DNA of 64,000 bases, from positions 46,320 through 110,319 of the forward strand of contig JBPOHD010000097.1 of assembly GCA_052035955.1 (NCBI GenBank). The letters are read 5' to 3'. The notes beneath the pieces are model-generated. The model was given only the letters and a program-made list of their open reading frames with translations, was not told the origin of the DNA and searched no databases. Numbering within the stretch: position 1 is the stretch's first letter; every line of letters starts with the position of its first letter. The DNA is from JAEUNJ01 sp052035955. GTDB lineage: Bacteria; Pseudomonadota; Gammaproteobacteria; Burkholderiales; Rhodocyclaceae. Below, one piece after another: positions 9,092-18,583 of the stretch. The position numbers and the translations under genes were made by a program.

Positions 9092-9704
9092 GGCCGCCCT
9101 CCCCGGGACCGTCAGCGGGGCGACGCGTACGGCGCCCGGCCTGCGCCTGGCCGCCGCCCTGGCCGCCTCGGTGGCGCTGCATGCCGGCCTGCTGCTCTAC
9201 GCGGCCGGTGGCGGTTCCGTCGGGCGGCGCGGCCCGGCGATCCTGACCGTCACCCTGCATCCCGCTCCGGCCCAGGCGCCGGAAGCCGCCCCGCCGGCGG
9301 CGATGGCGGTGGAGTCCCCGGCGGGAAGCCCCTCGACACCTTCCGATCCCCGGCCGCCGGCAGCGGCACCGGAACCGGTGGGCGTGCCCGCCCCGCCGGG
9401 CATGGAGGGCCGCTACCTGAGGCAGGGCGAGTACGACCGGCCGCCGATGCCCCTGAACGAGATCGTTCCGGCTTTCCCCGAAGAGGCCTTCGGCCGCTAC
9501 CTGGGTGGCCAGGTGGAGGTGGAAGTCTGGGTGGACCGGGACGGCGCCATCACCCAGGTCCATGTGGTCTCCTCCCGCCCCGAGGGGGTCTTCGACGCCT
9601 CGGCCCTGCGCGCCGTGCGCGAATTCCGCTTCGCGCCCGCCGTCTACCGCGGCAAGGCGGTGGGGGGAATCCTTCGCGCCACCATCGAATACGCCCTGCC
9701 CTGA
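9021..9704 (+). CDS. TonB-like protein (energy transducer C-terminal domain)
   Basis: A single hydrophobic anchor (LAAALAASVALHAG…) is followed by a Pro/Ala-rich periplasmic region and a TonB C-terminal fold (GGQVEVEVWVDRDG, then SALRAVREFRFAPA). This is the pattern of TonB-family proteins that pass proton-motive energy to outer-membrane receptors or act in envelope processes. The start is uncertain: the only ATG (9021) overlaps dsbC by 71 bases in another frame, and the natural start of the anchor would lie near 9110-9145, where only non-ATG codons occur. No exbB or exbD is nearby. Calling it the principal TonB would go too far; it may be a small paralogue. Confidence 0.7.
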   Translation: MAAASPAPFRPLSWNRPSTRSASKAALPGTVSGATRTAPGLRLAAALAASVALHAGLLLYAAGGGSVGRRGPAILTVTLHPAPAQAPEAAPPAAMAVESPAGSPSTPSDPRPPAAAPEPVGVPAPPGMEGRYLRQGEYDRPPMPLNEIVPAFPEEAFGRYLGGQVEVEVWVDRDGAITQVHVVSSRPEGVFDASALRAVREFRFAPAVYRGKAVGGILRATIEYALP

Positions 9705-9839
9705 ACCCGGGCGACGGGCCGCGGCCGGATGACGGGCCGCAGCCAATCGCGGGATTCCGAATTGCCTGCTTGCTTTCCCCGCCGCCAGCGCTTAGACATG
9801 GAGTGAGGGGAGAGCGGCGCAAGAAAGGAGGGTGTGGAA

Positions 9840-10121
9840 ATGTACCTGACGATCCAAGATTGCATCGACATGTCCGAGCTCAGCGAGGACGAGGTTCTCG
9901 CCATTGCCGAACACGAGGGTTTGACCGAGGTCGCCGCCATCGAACTGGGGAACTACCTGATCCACGAACCCGGCGGCGAGAAGCGGATCCGCCGCATGAT
10001 CGAGGACGACATCCGCAGCGCCCAGGCCAAGGGCGACCGGCGGCACAGCGCGTTGCTGAAGACCGTCCTCAAGCACTATCTTTCGCAGCACGCGGGCAAG
10101 CAGAGCCCGGCCCTCGTCTGA
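9840..10121 (+). CDS. conserved hypothetical protein, 93 aa
   Basis: Small, acidic, soluble helical protein that I cannot name. A perfect AGGAGG (9826-9831) is eight bases before the ATG at 9840, which decides the start over an in-frame GTG at 9834. No transmembrane segment, signal peptide or Cys motif. It stands alone between the TonB-like gene and the convergent hisG. The strong ribosome site suggests a well expressed gene. Confidence 0.7.
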   Translation: MYLTIQDCIDMSELSEDEVLAIAEHEGLTEVAAIELGNYLIHEPGGEKRIRRMIEDDIRSAQAKGDRRHSALLKTVLKHYLSQHAGKQSPALV

Positions 10122-10145
10122 GGGCCGTCCCTCGGCGGACTGCGG

Positions 10146-11024
10146 CTATTCGACGATCTTGTTGATCGGCAGTTCGATGATGCCGCGGGCGCCGGCCTCG
10201 TAGAGGCGGGGGATCAGGTCGCGGACGGCCTTTTCGTCGACCACGGTGCTGACCTCCACCCAGTCGCCGTCGGTCAGCGCCGAGATGGTCGGCGTGGCCA
10301 GCGCGGGGAGGATTTTCAGCACGCCGTCCAGGCTGGCCCGGGGCACGTTCATGGACAGCAGGACGCGGGTGGCGGCGGCGATGGCGCCCTTGAGCAGCAT
10401 CAGGATGCGGTCGATCTTGCCCCGCTTCCAGGCATCGTCGAGGGAGGCCCGGTTGGCGATGAAGCGCGGGGTGCTTTCCAGCACCACGTGCATGACCTTC
10501 AGGTTGTTGGCGCGCAGGGACGAGCCCGTTTCCGAGACGTCGACGATGGCGTCGGCCAGGATGGGCGGCTTCACCTCCGTGGCGCCCCAGGAGAATTCCA
10601 CCTCGGCCGAGACGCCATGGCGTTCCAGGAAATGCCGCGTCATGCCCACCGCTTCGGTGGCGATGCGCCTGCCCTGCAGGTCGGCCACCGACTGGAAGGG
10701 GGAATCCTCCTTGGCGGCCATGACCCAGCGCACCACCCCGTAGTTGGGCCAGGGCGCCCGCAGGTCGGCCAGTTCGGCCACGTCGGCGCCGGTCTCGAGG
10801 ATCCAGTCGAGGCCCGTGATGGCGCAGTCGATGATGCCCTGGCCCACGTACCTTGCCATCTCCTGGGGCCGGATCAGGATGCATTCGATCTCGGCGTCGT
10901 CGATGCTGGGGTAATAGGACCGGCCGGAGATGCGCAGGTCGAAGCCGGCGTGGGTGAAGAGCTTCTGGGTGGTGTCCTGGAGGCTTCCCTTGGGAATGCC
11001 GAGGCGCAACGTTGGCTTGGTCAT
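10146..11024 (-). CDS. hisG: ATP phosphoribosyltransferase, long (regulatory-domain) form
   Basis: First enzyme of histidine synthesis: ATP + PRPP to phosphoribosyl-ATP. The N-terminus LRLGIPKGSLQD and the IDCAITGLDWI segment are HisG landmarks. At 292 aa it is the long form, with a C-terminal ~75-residue domain (VPRASLDGVLKILPAL… to the end) of the histidine-binding HisG_C type. Such enzymes are hexameric and need no HisZ. Betaproteobacteria more often have the short form plus HisZ, so this copy is unusual for the presumed host and it lies outside any his operon here. The ATG at 11024 follows a short leader; the in-frame extension further upstream is not protein-like. Confidence 0.87.
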   Translation of the reverse strand: MTKPTLRLGIPKGSLQDTTQKLFTHAGFDLRISGRSYYPSIDDAEIECILIRPQEMARYVGQGIIDCAITGLDWILETGADVAELADLRAPWPNYGVVRWVMAAKEDSPFQSVADLQGRRIATEAVGMTRHFLERHGVSAEVEFSWGATEVKPPILADAIVDVSETGSSLRANNLKVMHVVLESTPRFIANRASLDDAWKRGKIDRILMLLKGAIAAATRVLLSMNVPRASLDGVLKILPALATPTISALTDGDWVEVSTVVDEKAVRDLIPRLYEAGARGIIELPINKIVE

Positions 11025-11583
11025 GGTCTTCGGGAGTGGTTTCGCGAGGTTCCGCCCGCGGGCGTAGGGCCGCAGCATACTCCGAGCCGCGGCCCGGCGG
11101 CCCTGGCCGCCCGGGAGCCTGGACGGCAGCGCGTCTTGCCCGGGTCTCCCAGGGGAGATGGTTCGCGGCCATCGCCCTCGTATCGGGTTCCGCATTGCGC
11201 CGCCTTCGGGCAATGTCGAGAGGTTCCCTTTCGGCCTGCGCACGCCAAGGGCAGCGGGTGACCGCCGCTGCTCACGTCTCCCGGGCCGCATCGCGGCGTG
11301 CCCGTCGCTCCCGCAAAGACCATCGCCTTGTCTTGCCTCCCTCTGCGTCCCTCTGCGCCTCTGCGCCTCTGCGGTCAGGTGTTGATTCTGCTCGATTCCG
11401 AACGCATCGCGGCGTGAACGCCGCTCCTACACAAACCACCGGGCGCCTTGCCTTCCTTCGCGTCCCTTTGCGCCTTTGCGCCTTTGCGGTGAGGTTTCGA
11501 CTGCCCCCGGCCCGGCCCCATCGCAGCGTGGCCGCCGCTCCGGCACGAACCAGGCGACACGGCCCTGACGCGCCGCCTTCGGC
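11025..11583. repeat. repeat-rich spacer between hisG and the FAD/Fe-S gene
   Basis: No gene is seen. The spacer holds at least three copies of a short palindromic unit of the form GCATCGCGGCGT-n-CCGCCGCTCC (about 11288-11311, 11404-11430 and 11520-11545). The same unit occurs in longer form at 34952-35112. Between them are two blocks of the CTTTGCGCC-type low-complexity repeat (11341-11378 and 11465-11494). Both kinds are common intergenic repeats of proteobacteria. Open frames across the spacer are by-products of the repeats. Confidence 0.7.
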
Positions 11584-14500
11584 CTAGAGCAGCACCCGCT
11601 CCACCCCGCCCGCGTTGGCGGCCTTCACGTAGTCGGCCAGCCAGTCCGCGCCCAGCAGGCGGCGGGCCATCTCGACGACGATGTAGTCCGCCTTCACGTC
11701 GGCATCGGGCTCGAAGCGCGACAGGCCCTGCAGGCAGCTCGGGCAGGAGGTGAGGACCTTCACCGGCCCACCGAAACCGTCGGCACGCAGCTTCTCCGCG
11801 CCGGCCTCGATCTCCTGCTGCTTGCGGAAACGCACCTGGGTGGAGACGTCCGGCCGGGTCACGGCGAGGGTGCCGGATTCACCGCAGCAGCGGTCCGACA
11901 GCGGCACCGGCTGGCCCATGAGGGCGCCGACCACCTTCATCGGGTTGTGGGCCTTCATGGGCGTGTGGCAGGGGTCGTGGTACAGGTACTTCGTGCCGGT
12001 GACGCCCTCCAGCCGGACGCCCTTCTCCATCAGGTATTCGTGGATGTCGAGGAGGCGACAGCCGGGGACGATCTTGTCGAATTCGTACTTCAGGAGCTGA
12101 TCCATGCAGGTGCCGCAGGAGACGACGACGGTCCTGATGTCCAGGTAGTTGAGCGTGTTGGCGACCCGATGGAAGAGCACCCGGTTGCGCGTCGTGATGG
12201 CCTGGCCCTGGTCCTCGTCGCCGTTGGACGTCTGCGGATAGCCGCAGCAGAGGTAGCCCGGCGGCAGGACCGTGACGGCGCCCACGTGATAGAGCATGGC
12301 CTGGGTGGCCAGGCCCACCTGGGAGAAGAGACGCTCCGAGCCGCAGCCCGGGAAGTAGAAGACGGCCTCCGACTCCTCGGTGGTCTTCCGCGGGTCGCGG
12401 ATGACCGGGATCAGGGTCTCGTCCTCGATGTCCAGCAGGGCGCGGGAGGTGCGGGCAGGCACCCCGGCCGGCATCGGCTTGTTGATGAAGTGGATGACCT
12501 GGGTCTTCAGGTCCGGCCGGCCCAGGGTGGCCGGCGGATGGCGCACGCTGTCGCGGACCAGGCCCACCGTCCGCCCGAAGCGGTAGGCGAGGCGCTGGGC
12601 CCGGTAGCCGAGGCCGATCATGCCGGCCCGCATCAGCTTGATGGTGGAGGGATCGGTGGCGGTGAGGAAGCCCATGGCCAGGGCCGTGCCGGGACTGGTC
12701 TTCTTCCTGTCCTGGCGGCGCAGGAAGTTGCGCATGGCGATGGAGACGTCGCCGAAGTCGATGTCCACCGGGCAGGGCTTGACGCAGCGGTGGCAGACCG
12801 TGCAGTGGTCGGCCACGTCGTTGAACTCGTCGAAATGCTGCAGGGATACACCGCGCCGGGTCTGTTCCTCGTAGAGGAAGGCCTCCACCAGCAGGCCCGT
12901 GCCGAGGATCTTGTTGCGCGGGCTGTAGAGCAGGTTGGCCCGCGGCACGTGGGTCGAGCAGACGGGCTTGCACTTGCCGCAGCGCAGGCAGTCCTTGACC
13001 ATGTTGGAGATGCCGCCGATCTCGGACTGCTCCATGATCAGGGACTCGACGCCGAGCAGGGCGAAGGAGGGCGTGTAGGCGTTGCGGAGGTCCGCCCCCT
13101 CCATGAGCTTGCCCTTGTTGAAGCGGCCCTCCGGATCGATGCGCCGCTTGTACTCGCGGAAGGGCCGCATTTCCTCCTCGGACAGGAACTCGAGCTTGGT
13201 GATGCCGATGCCATGCTCGCCGGAAATCACGCCGCCGAGGGAGCGGGCCAGGTGCATGATCCGCTCGACGGCCCGGTAGGCCGTCTGCAGCATCTCGTAG
13301 CGGTCGGAGTTGACCGGGATGTTGGTGTGCACGTTGCCGTCGCCGGCGTGCATGTGCAGGGCGACGAAGACCCGGCTCTTGAGGACATCCTGGTGGATCG
13401 CATCGATGCGGGCGAGGACGGGCCGGTAGGCGTTGCCGTCGAAGATGGTCTCCAGCAGCGGCTTCAGCTCGCCCTTCCAGGAAACGCGCAGCGAATAATC
13501 CTGGAGCTTGTGGAACACCGTGGTGCCCGGCCGGACGACCGGCCGCGGATGCCAGGCCTTGACCGGTACCGGCGGCGGGGGGGGGAACGGGACAGGATGC
13601 CAGTGGCGTACGACCGAGGGGACTGGCGGCAGCGGCCAGGGATCGTCGAGCCGGTCGAGCAGTTGCTGCCAGCGGGCGCGCACCTCGGCGACCGCTTCCA
13701 GGGCCTGGTCGCGCCTGTCGCCGATGATCTCCCGCCGGTCCAGGTCCTCGTCGGAAAGGTGCAGCGGCAGGTCGCCGGCCAGGAAACCGGACAGGGCGTC
13801 GCAGAGGGCCAGCTTGTTGGCGATGGACAGTTCGATGTTGATGCGCTCGATCCCGTCGCAATAGTCCCCCATCCGCGGCAGGGGGATCACCACGTCCTCG
13901 TTCACCTTGAAGGCGTTGGTGTGCTTGGAGATGGCCGCCGTGCGGGCCCGGTCCAGCCAGAAGTTCTTGCGGGCCTCGGCGCTGACGGCGACGAAGCCCT
14001 CGCCGCCGCGGGCATTGGCGATGCGCACGACCTCGGAAGTCGCGTGGGCGACCGACCGCTCGTTCTCGCCGACGATGTCGCCCACGAGGACCATCTTCGG
14101 CCGCCCGTGGCGCTTGGCCTTGGTCGAGTAGCCGACCGCCTTCACGTAGCGCTCGTCCAGGTGTTCGAGGCCGGCCAGGATGGCGCCGCCGGGCCGCGCC
14201 TTCAGGTATTCGGTGATCTCGACGATGGAGGGCACCGCCTCCCGGACCTGGCCGAAGAACTCCAGGCAGAACGTGCGCACGGCCGGCGGCATGCGGTGGA
14301 GGATCCAGACTGCGGAGGTGACGATGCCGTCGCAGCCCTCCTTCTGCACGCCGGGCAGCCCGGCCAGGAACTTGTCGGTGACGTCCTTGCCGAGGCCGGT
14401 CTTGCGGAAGGTCCGGCCGGGGATGGAGAGGAATTCCTCCCCCTCCTGGCGGCGGCCATCGCCGTCCAGGCGCTTGATGCGGAAGGTGGCCGTCTCCTGG

Positions 14501-15462
14501 TCGTGGATCTTGCCCAGGTTGTGGCCGATCCGCTCCACCTCGATCCACTTGCCTTCGGGCGTGACCATCCGCCAGGAAGCCAGGTTGTCCAGGGCCGTAC
14601 CCCAGAGCACGGCCTTCTTGCCGCCGGCGTTCATGGCGATGTTGCCGCCGATGCAGGAGGCGTCGGCGGAGGTCGGGTCGCAGGCGAAGACCAGCCCCGC
14701 CTCCTCGGCCCGCTCCATGACCCGCCGCGTGACGACGCCGGCGCCGGTGCGTACCGTCGCATAGGGCCGGTCCACGCCCGGCAGGACGGCCTGCTCCACG
14801 GGACCCAGGTCGATGAGCTTCTCGGTGTTGATCACGACGGACTTGGGCGTCAGGGGCACCGCGCCGCCGGTGTAGCCCGTGCCGCCGCCGCGCGGGATGA
14901 TGGTGAGGCCCAGTTCGATGCAGCCGCGGACCAGGGGCGCCACCTCTTCCTCCGTGTCCGGGTTGAGGACCACGAAGGGGTACTCGATCCGCCAGTCGGT
15001 GGCGTCGGTGACGTGGGCCACCCGGGCCAGGCCGTCGAAGCGGATGTTGTCCCTGCGGGTGTGGCGCGCCAGGACACGCAAGGTCCGGCGGCGCAATTCC
15101 CGGGTCTCCTCGAACCAGGCCTCGAAGGCCTCGACCGCCTTGCGCGCCCGCTCCAGCAGGAAGGCGACCTGCTCGTTGCCGGCCCGCCGTTTCTCGATTT
15201 CCGTCAGGCGGTGGCGCAAGGCCCCCACCAGCGCCTCGCGGCGCTGCCGGTTGTCCAGCAGGTCGTCTTCCAGATAGGGATTGCGGCGCAAGACCCAGAT
15301 GTCCCCCAGGACCTCGTAGAGCATGCGCGCCGAGCGACCGGTGACCCGCTGGTCCCGCAGTTCGGCGAGCACCCGCCACGCCTCCTCGCCGAGCAGGCGG
15401 ATGACGATCTCCCGGTCGGAGAACGAGGTGTAGTTGTAGGGAATTTCGCGCAGGCGGGTCAT
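11584..15462 (-). CDS. DUF3683-type FAD-binding oxidase / (Fe-S) oxidoreductase, D-lactate dehydrogenase-like
   Basis: 1292-aa fusion. From the N-terminus: a DUF3683-like region (~1-170); an FAD-binding type-4 domain with PRGGGTGYTGG near 188-198; an FAD-oxidase C-terminal domain with ALHMHAGDGNVH and GEHGIG; two [4Fe-4S] motifs near 824 (CLRCGKCKPVC) and 887 (CTVCHRCVKPC); and two CCG domains near 1039 and 1192 (CCGYPQ, CCGESG). The layout is that of D-2-hydroxyacid (lactate/glycolate) dehydrogenases combined with their iron-sulfur subunit. The likely reaction is membrane-associated oxidation of a D-2-hydroxyacid with quinone as acceptor; the substrate is inferred. The ATG at 15462 is chosen because the upstream extension overlaps the divergent gene and lacks protein character. 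Confidence 0.85.
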   Translation of the reverse strand: MTRLREIPYNYTSFSDREIVIRLLGEEAWRVLAELRDQRVTGRSARMLYEVLGDIWVLRRNPYLEDDLLDNRQRREALVGALRHRLTEIEKRRAGNEQVAFLLERARKAVEAFEAWFEETRELRRRTLRVLARHTRRDNIRFDGLARVAHVTDATDWRIEYPFVVLNPDTEEEVAPLVRGCIELGLTIIPRGGGTGYTGGAVPLTPKSVVINTEKLIDLGPVEQAVLPGVDRPYATVRTGAGVVTRRVMERAEEAGLVFACDPTSADASCIGGNIAMNAGGKKAVLWGTALDNLASWRMVTPEGKWIEVERIGHNLGKIHDQETATFRIKRLDGDGRRQEGEEFLSIPGRTFRKTGLGKDVTDKFLAGLPGVQKEGCDGIVTSAVWILHRMPPAVRTFCLEFFGQVREAVPSIVEITEYLKARPGGAILAGLEHLDERYVKAVGYSTKAKRHGRPKMVLVGDIVGENERSVAHATSEVVRIANARGGEGFVAVSAEARKNFWLDRARTAAISKHTNAFKVNEDVVIPLPRMGDYCDGIERINIELSIANKLALCDALSGFLAGDLPLHLSDEDLDRREIIGDRRDQALEAVAEVRARWQQLLDRLDDPWPLPPVPSVVRHWHPVPFPPPPPVPVKAWHPRPVVRPGTTVFHKLQDYSLRVSWKGELKPLLETIFDGNAYRPVLARIDAIHQDVLKSRVFVALHMHAGDGNVHTNIPVNSDRYEMLQTAYRAVERIMHLARSLGGVISGEHGIGITKLEFLSEEEMRPFREYKRRIDPEGRFNKGKLMEGADLRNAYTPSFALLGVESLIMEQSEIGGISNMVKDCLRCGKCKPVCSTHVPRANLLYSPRNKILGTGLLVEAFLYEEQTRRGVSLQHFDEFNDVADHCTVCHRCVKPCPVDIDFGDVSIAMRNFLRRQDRKKTSPGTALAMGFLTATDPSTIKLMRAGMIGLGYRAQRLAYRFGRTVGLVRDSVRHPPATLGRPDLKTQVIHFINKPMPAGVPARTSRALLDIEDETLIPVIRDPRKTTEESEAVFYFPGCGSERLFSQVGLATQAMLYHVGAVTVLPPGYLCCGYPQTSNGDEDQGQAITTRNRVLFHRVANTLNYLDIRTVVVSCGTCMDQLLKYEFDKIVPGCRLLDIHEYLMEKGVRLEGVTGTKYLYHDPCHTPMKAHNPMKVVGALMGQPVPLSDRCCGESGTLAVTRPDVSTQVRFRKQQEIEAGAEKLRADGFGGPVKVLTSCPSCLQGLSRFEPDADVKADYIVVEMARRLLGADWLADYVKAANAGGVERVLL

Positions 15463-15660
15463 GGGGACGGCAAGCCGCGGCGGGGAAAACCGCGTATTGT
15501 AGGTTATCGCAGCGCAGCAAAGGCCCGTGGGGCGGCATGGGAACCCGCCGGCGGCGGGTCCGGCCCGGGCGGTCAACGATCGCACCGGCGCCCTGGTGAC
15601 TATAACCAAAGTGTTAAAATTGCAGCGCTCCGCCCAAGTGGGGCGGCATGGAGGATGTCG
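15463..15660. promoter_or_regulatory. divergent intergenic region with a palindrome near the phnD-like start
   Basis: Shared upstream region of the FAD/Fe-S gene (minus) and the PhnD-like gene (plus). A GC inverted repeat CCGCCC/GGGGCGG spans about 15631-15647, immediately before the GGAGG ribosome site. It could be an operator or an mRNA hairpin limiting translation. An AT-rich patch (TATAACCAAAGTGTTAAAATT) at 15601-15621 is the best promoter candidate. Confidence 0.35.
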
Positions 15661-16497
15661 ATGCGGGGAGCCTCCCGACCCTGGTTCATGGCAGCGTTCC
15701 TGTGGCTGGTCCTCACCAGCGCGGGAGCGGTGGAACCCCTGCGCCTGGGCATCATGCCCTTCAACAGCGCCCTGGCCCTGATCAAGACCCACCAGCCCCT
15801 GCGCAACCACCTGCAGGCCCGCCTCGACCGGCCCGTCGAGATCTACACCTCGGCCGACTACTTCACCTTCCTCAACGAAACCCAGGCCGGCCATTTCGAC
15901 ATCGTGATCACCGGGCCCCATTTCGGGGTCATGGCAATCGAACGCGGCGACAAGCCCCTGGTCCAGTACAAGGCGGTCCTGCAGCCTGTCTTCGTGGTCC
16001 GCCGGGACGGCAACATCCGCAGCCTCGAGGACCTCAAGGGCAAGCGCATCGGCCTTTCGAGCCGGCTGTCCATGTCGTCCATCGGCGGCGTCAAGTGGCT
16101 GCTCGACCGGGGCCTGCAGATCGGCCGGGATTTCAGCCTGCACGAGCGGTCGACCCACGGCGCCGCCATCGCGGCCGTGGCCGTGGGCGACCTCGACGCG
16201 GCCTTGACCACCCATACGCCCCTTCGCCAGGTGCCCGAGGACGTGCGCGCCCGGGTCGTCGTCCTGCCCGTGGACGTGGCGGTCCCCCACCTGATGACCC
16301 TGGCCAACAGGCGCCTGGGCAAGCCGATGACCGACCGGATCAAGCAGGCCCTGGACAGCTTCCCGGCCACGGCGGAGGGCCAGGCCTTCTTCCAGGAGAC
16401 GGGCTACGCCGGCTATCGCGAAGTCGTCGGTGCCGACCTGAAGGTTCTGGCGCCCTACCTGGAACTGACGCGGAAGGTGATGTCCCAGAGCGAATGA
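15661..16497 (+). CDS. PhnD-family phosphate/phosphonate-type periplasmic binding protein
   Basis: 278-aa exported solute-binding protein. A hydrophobic signal peptide (cleavage near SAGAVE) is followed by the PhnD-type core: LRLGIMPF…, DIVITGPHFGVMA, a DLKGKRIGLSS segment and a C-terminal MTDRIKQALDSF region. GGAGG at 15650-15654 supports the ATG at 15661 over one two codons earlier. The stop overlaps the start of the GGDEF/EAL gene by four bases (ATGA). No transporter permease or ATPase is nearby, so it more likely acts as a sensory ligand-binding partner of that signalling protein than in uptake. The ligand is unknown. Confidence 0.85.
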   Translation: MRGASRPWFMAAFLWLVLTSAGAVEPLRLGIMPFNSALALIKTHQPLRNHLQARLDRPVEIYTSADYFTFLNETQAGHFDIVITGPHFGVMAIERGDKPLVQYKAVLQPVFVVRRDGNIRSLEDLKGKRIGLSSRLSMSSIGGVKWLLDRGLQIGRDFSLHERSTHGAAIAAVAVGDLDAALTTHTPLRQVPEDVRARVVVLPVDVAVPHLMTLANRRLGKPMTDRIKQALDSFPATAEGQAFFQETGYAGYREVVGADLKVLAPYLELTRKVMSQSE

Positions 16498-18449
16498 ACT
16501 CTCCGCGCCGTTCCCTGCGCCGCCGGCTGCTGATGGCCAGCCTGGCGGTGGAAGTCCTGATGCTCGCGCTGCTGGTCGCCAACAGCGTGCGCCTGGTCCA
16601 GCACCATCTCCTCGACCAGACCGATGCCCGGATTTCGGCCATCGAACTGGCCTACAAGACCGCCGTCTCCGGCCCCCTGGCGGCCCGGGACTACGCCACC
16701 CTGCGCGACATCCTCGATGGATGGCGCCGGGCCGAGGACGTCACCTATATCGCCGTCACGGACCCGGCCGGAAAGATCCTCGCGGCCTCCGGATGGGACG
16801 CCGCACGCCCCCTGCCCCCCGCGGCGAAGACCGTCGAGCCCGGCAGCGTGTTGCACGTGGCATTCCCGGTCGAATACCTGGGACAGACCTACGGCGGAGT
16901 CCAGTACGGCCTGTCCACGAGTTTCCTCGCGGCGGCCCGGCGCGAGTTGTTCACCCAGTCCGTCAGCATCGCCCTGGTCGAGCTCGTGTCCTCCTTCGTG
17001 CTGTTGTCCGTCCTCGCCTTCTGGCTGACCCGCCACCTGGAGGCGCTGACCGTGGCCAGCGGGCGGATTGCCGAGGGCGAGTTCGGCACCCGCATCCGCA
17101 TTCCCGCCAAGGACGAGGTGGGTGCCCTGGCGGCCAATTTCAATGCCATGGCCGAAGCCATCGAATCCCACGTCGCGGAGCTCGCCTTCGAGGCCAACCA
17201 CGATTCCCTGACCAGCCTGCACAACCGGCGCGCCTTCGAGAACGAATTGCGCCGCATACTCGCCGACCGGGTCGACCAGCCCCTGTTCATCCTCTATCTG
17301 GACCTCGACCAGTTCAAGGTGGTCAACGACACCTGCGGCCATGCCGCCGGCGACCTGCTGCTGCAGACCCTTGCCCGGTCCCTGCACCGGCACCCGGGCT
17401 TCCTCGCCCGCCTCGGCGGGGACGAATTCGGCGTCATCCTGGACGGCTACGAGCAGTCCGATGCCCTCAATTGCGCCCAGGCCATGATCGAGGACGTGCG
17501 GGCGCGGCCCTTCGTCTGGGAAGGGCGGACCTTCCGCCTCGGGGCCAGCGTCGGCATGGTGCAGGCCACCGACCACCTGGACACGGTCGCCGCGCTGCTG
17601 ATCGCGGCCGACACCGCCTGCTACGCGGCCAAGGAGCGCGGCCGCAACCGGGTGGAGATCTTTGCCCCCGACAGCACCTATTTCCGCCAGCGCCGCCAGG
17701 AATTCGAATCCCTGCCGGACATCACGGCCGCCCTCCAGGAAGGACGCTTCGTCCTCTATCACCAGCGCATCCGCAGCCTGCGGCCGGGAACGCCGGACCA
17801 CGCCGAGGTACTGGTGCGGATGCGCGACCGGGGCGGCGCCCTGATCCCGCCCGGCCGCTTCATCCCGGCCGCCGAGCGCTACAACATGATGGGCTTCATC
17901 GACCGCTGGGTCATCGAGGCATCGCTGCGCCAGATGGACCTCTGGGCGGGCGGCGGTCGCCCCCTGCCCTTCGACCACGTGGCCATCAACATCTCGGGAG
18001 CGACGCTGGCCGAGGAGGAGTTGCCGCGCTTCCTGCAGGACTGCCTGGCGCGCCACCCGGTGGACCCGCGTCGCCTCTGCTTCGAGATCACCGAAAGCAG
18101 CGCCATCGCCAACCTGGAGCCGGCCCTGGAGTTCATCGCCCGGGTCCGCCAGATGGGGGCCGCGGTGGCCCTCGACGACTTCGGCAGCGGACTCTCCTCC
18201 TTCGGCTACCTCAAGCGCTTCCGGGCCGACTACCTCAAGATCGACGGCCAGTTCATCACCAACCTGGACAAGGACCCGACGGACGTGGCAGTCGTCGAGG
18301 CCATGGTCAGGCTGGCCCGGGCGCACGGGCTGAAGACCATTGCCGAGTTCGTCGCGACGCCGTCCCTGCTGGGGGCCGTCGAAGGCCTGGGAATCGACTT
18401 CGCCCAGGGCTACGCGGTACACGAACCCTCGCCGCTGGCCGGCGGCTGA
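16494..18449 (+). CDS. membrane GGDEF–EAL cyclic-di-GMP signalling protein
   Basis: 651 aa. A first membrane helix (~13-35), a periplasmic sensor region (~36-155), a second helix (~157-180) and a HAMP-like segment (~181-235) precede the output domains. The GGDEF domain carries an intact GGDEF (~308), so diguanylate cyclase activity is possible. The EAL domain has EVL in place of EAL near 436 but keeps the catalytic Glu and the DDFGSG motif (~561), so phosphodiesterase activity is also plausible. Its ATG overlaps the stop of the PhnD-like gene, which strongly suggests that the binding protein delivers a ligand signal to the periplasmic sensor. Net direction of c-di-GMP change cannot be read from sequence. 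Confidence 0.9.
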   Translation: MNSPRRSLRRRLLMASLAVEVLMLALLVANSVRLVQHHLLDQTDARISAIELAYKTAVSGPLAARDYATLRDILDGWRRAEDVTYIAVTDPAGKILAASGWDAARPLPPAAKTVEPGSVLHVAFPVEYLGQTYGGVQYGLSTSFLAAARRELFTQSVSIALVELVSSFVLLSVLAFWLTRHLEALTVASGRIAEGEFGTRIRIPAKDEVGALAANFNAMAEAIESHVAELAFEANHDSLTSLHNRRAFENELRRILADRVDQPLFILYLDLDQFKVVNDTCGHAAGDLLLQTLARSLHRHPGFLARLGGDEFGVILDGYEQSDALNCAQAMIEDVRARPFVWEGRTFRLGASVGMVQATDHLDTVAALLIAADTACYAAKERGRNRVEIFAPDSTYFRQRRQEFESLPDITAALQEGRFVLYHQRIRSLRPGTPDHAEVLVRMRDRGGALIPPGRFIPAAERYNMMGFIDRWVIEASLRQMDLWAGGGRPLPFDHVAINISGATLAEEELPRFLQDCLARHPVDPRRLCFEITESSAIANLEPALEFIARVRQMGAAVALDDFGSGLSSFGYLKRFRADYLKIDGQFITNLDKDPTDVAVVEAMVRLARAHGLKTIAEFVATPSLLGAVEGLGIDFAQGYAVHEPSPLAGG

Positions 18450-18583
18450 CCCCCCTGCGGAAGGGCACGGTTCAGACCCGGCCGGCCGTGGGGCGGAGGC
18501 CGCGGAAGGCGTGACCCGTCCATCGCCGGATACGGAGCGGATTCCGTCATTCCGTGTCCGCCGGCCTCGGCCATAATGATTCG

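Noticed and set aside
11012..11587. Open frames across the hisG–FAD/Fe-S spacer
   Set aside because: They translate palindromic and CTTTGCG-type repeats and have no start-site signals.
11947..16497. Plus-strand open frame of about 1516 codons across the FAD/Fe-S gene
   Set aside because: Most of it is antisense to a well-supported 1292-aa protein; only the last 278 codons (PhnD-like) have real protein features. Long antisense frames are expected at this GC content.
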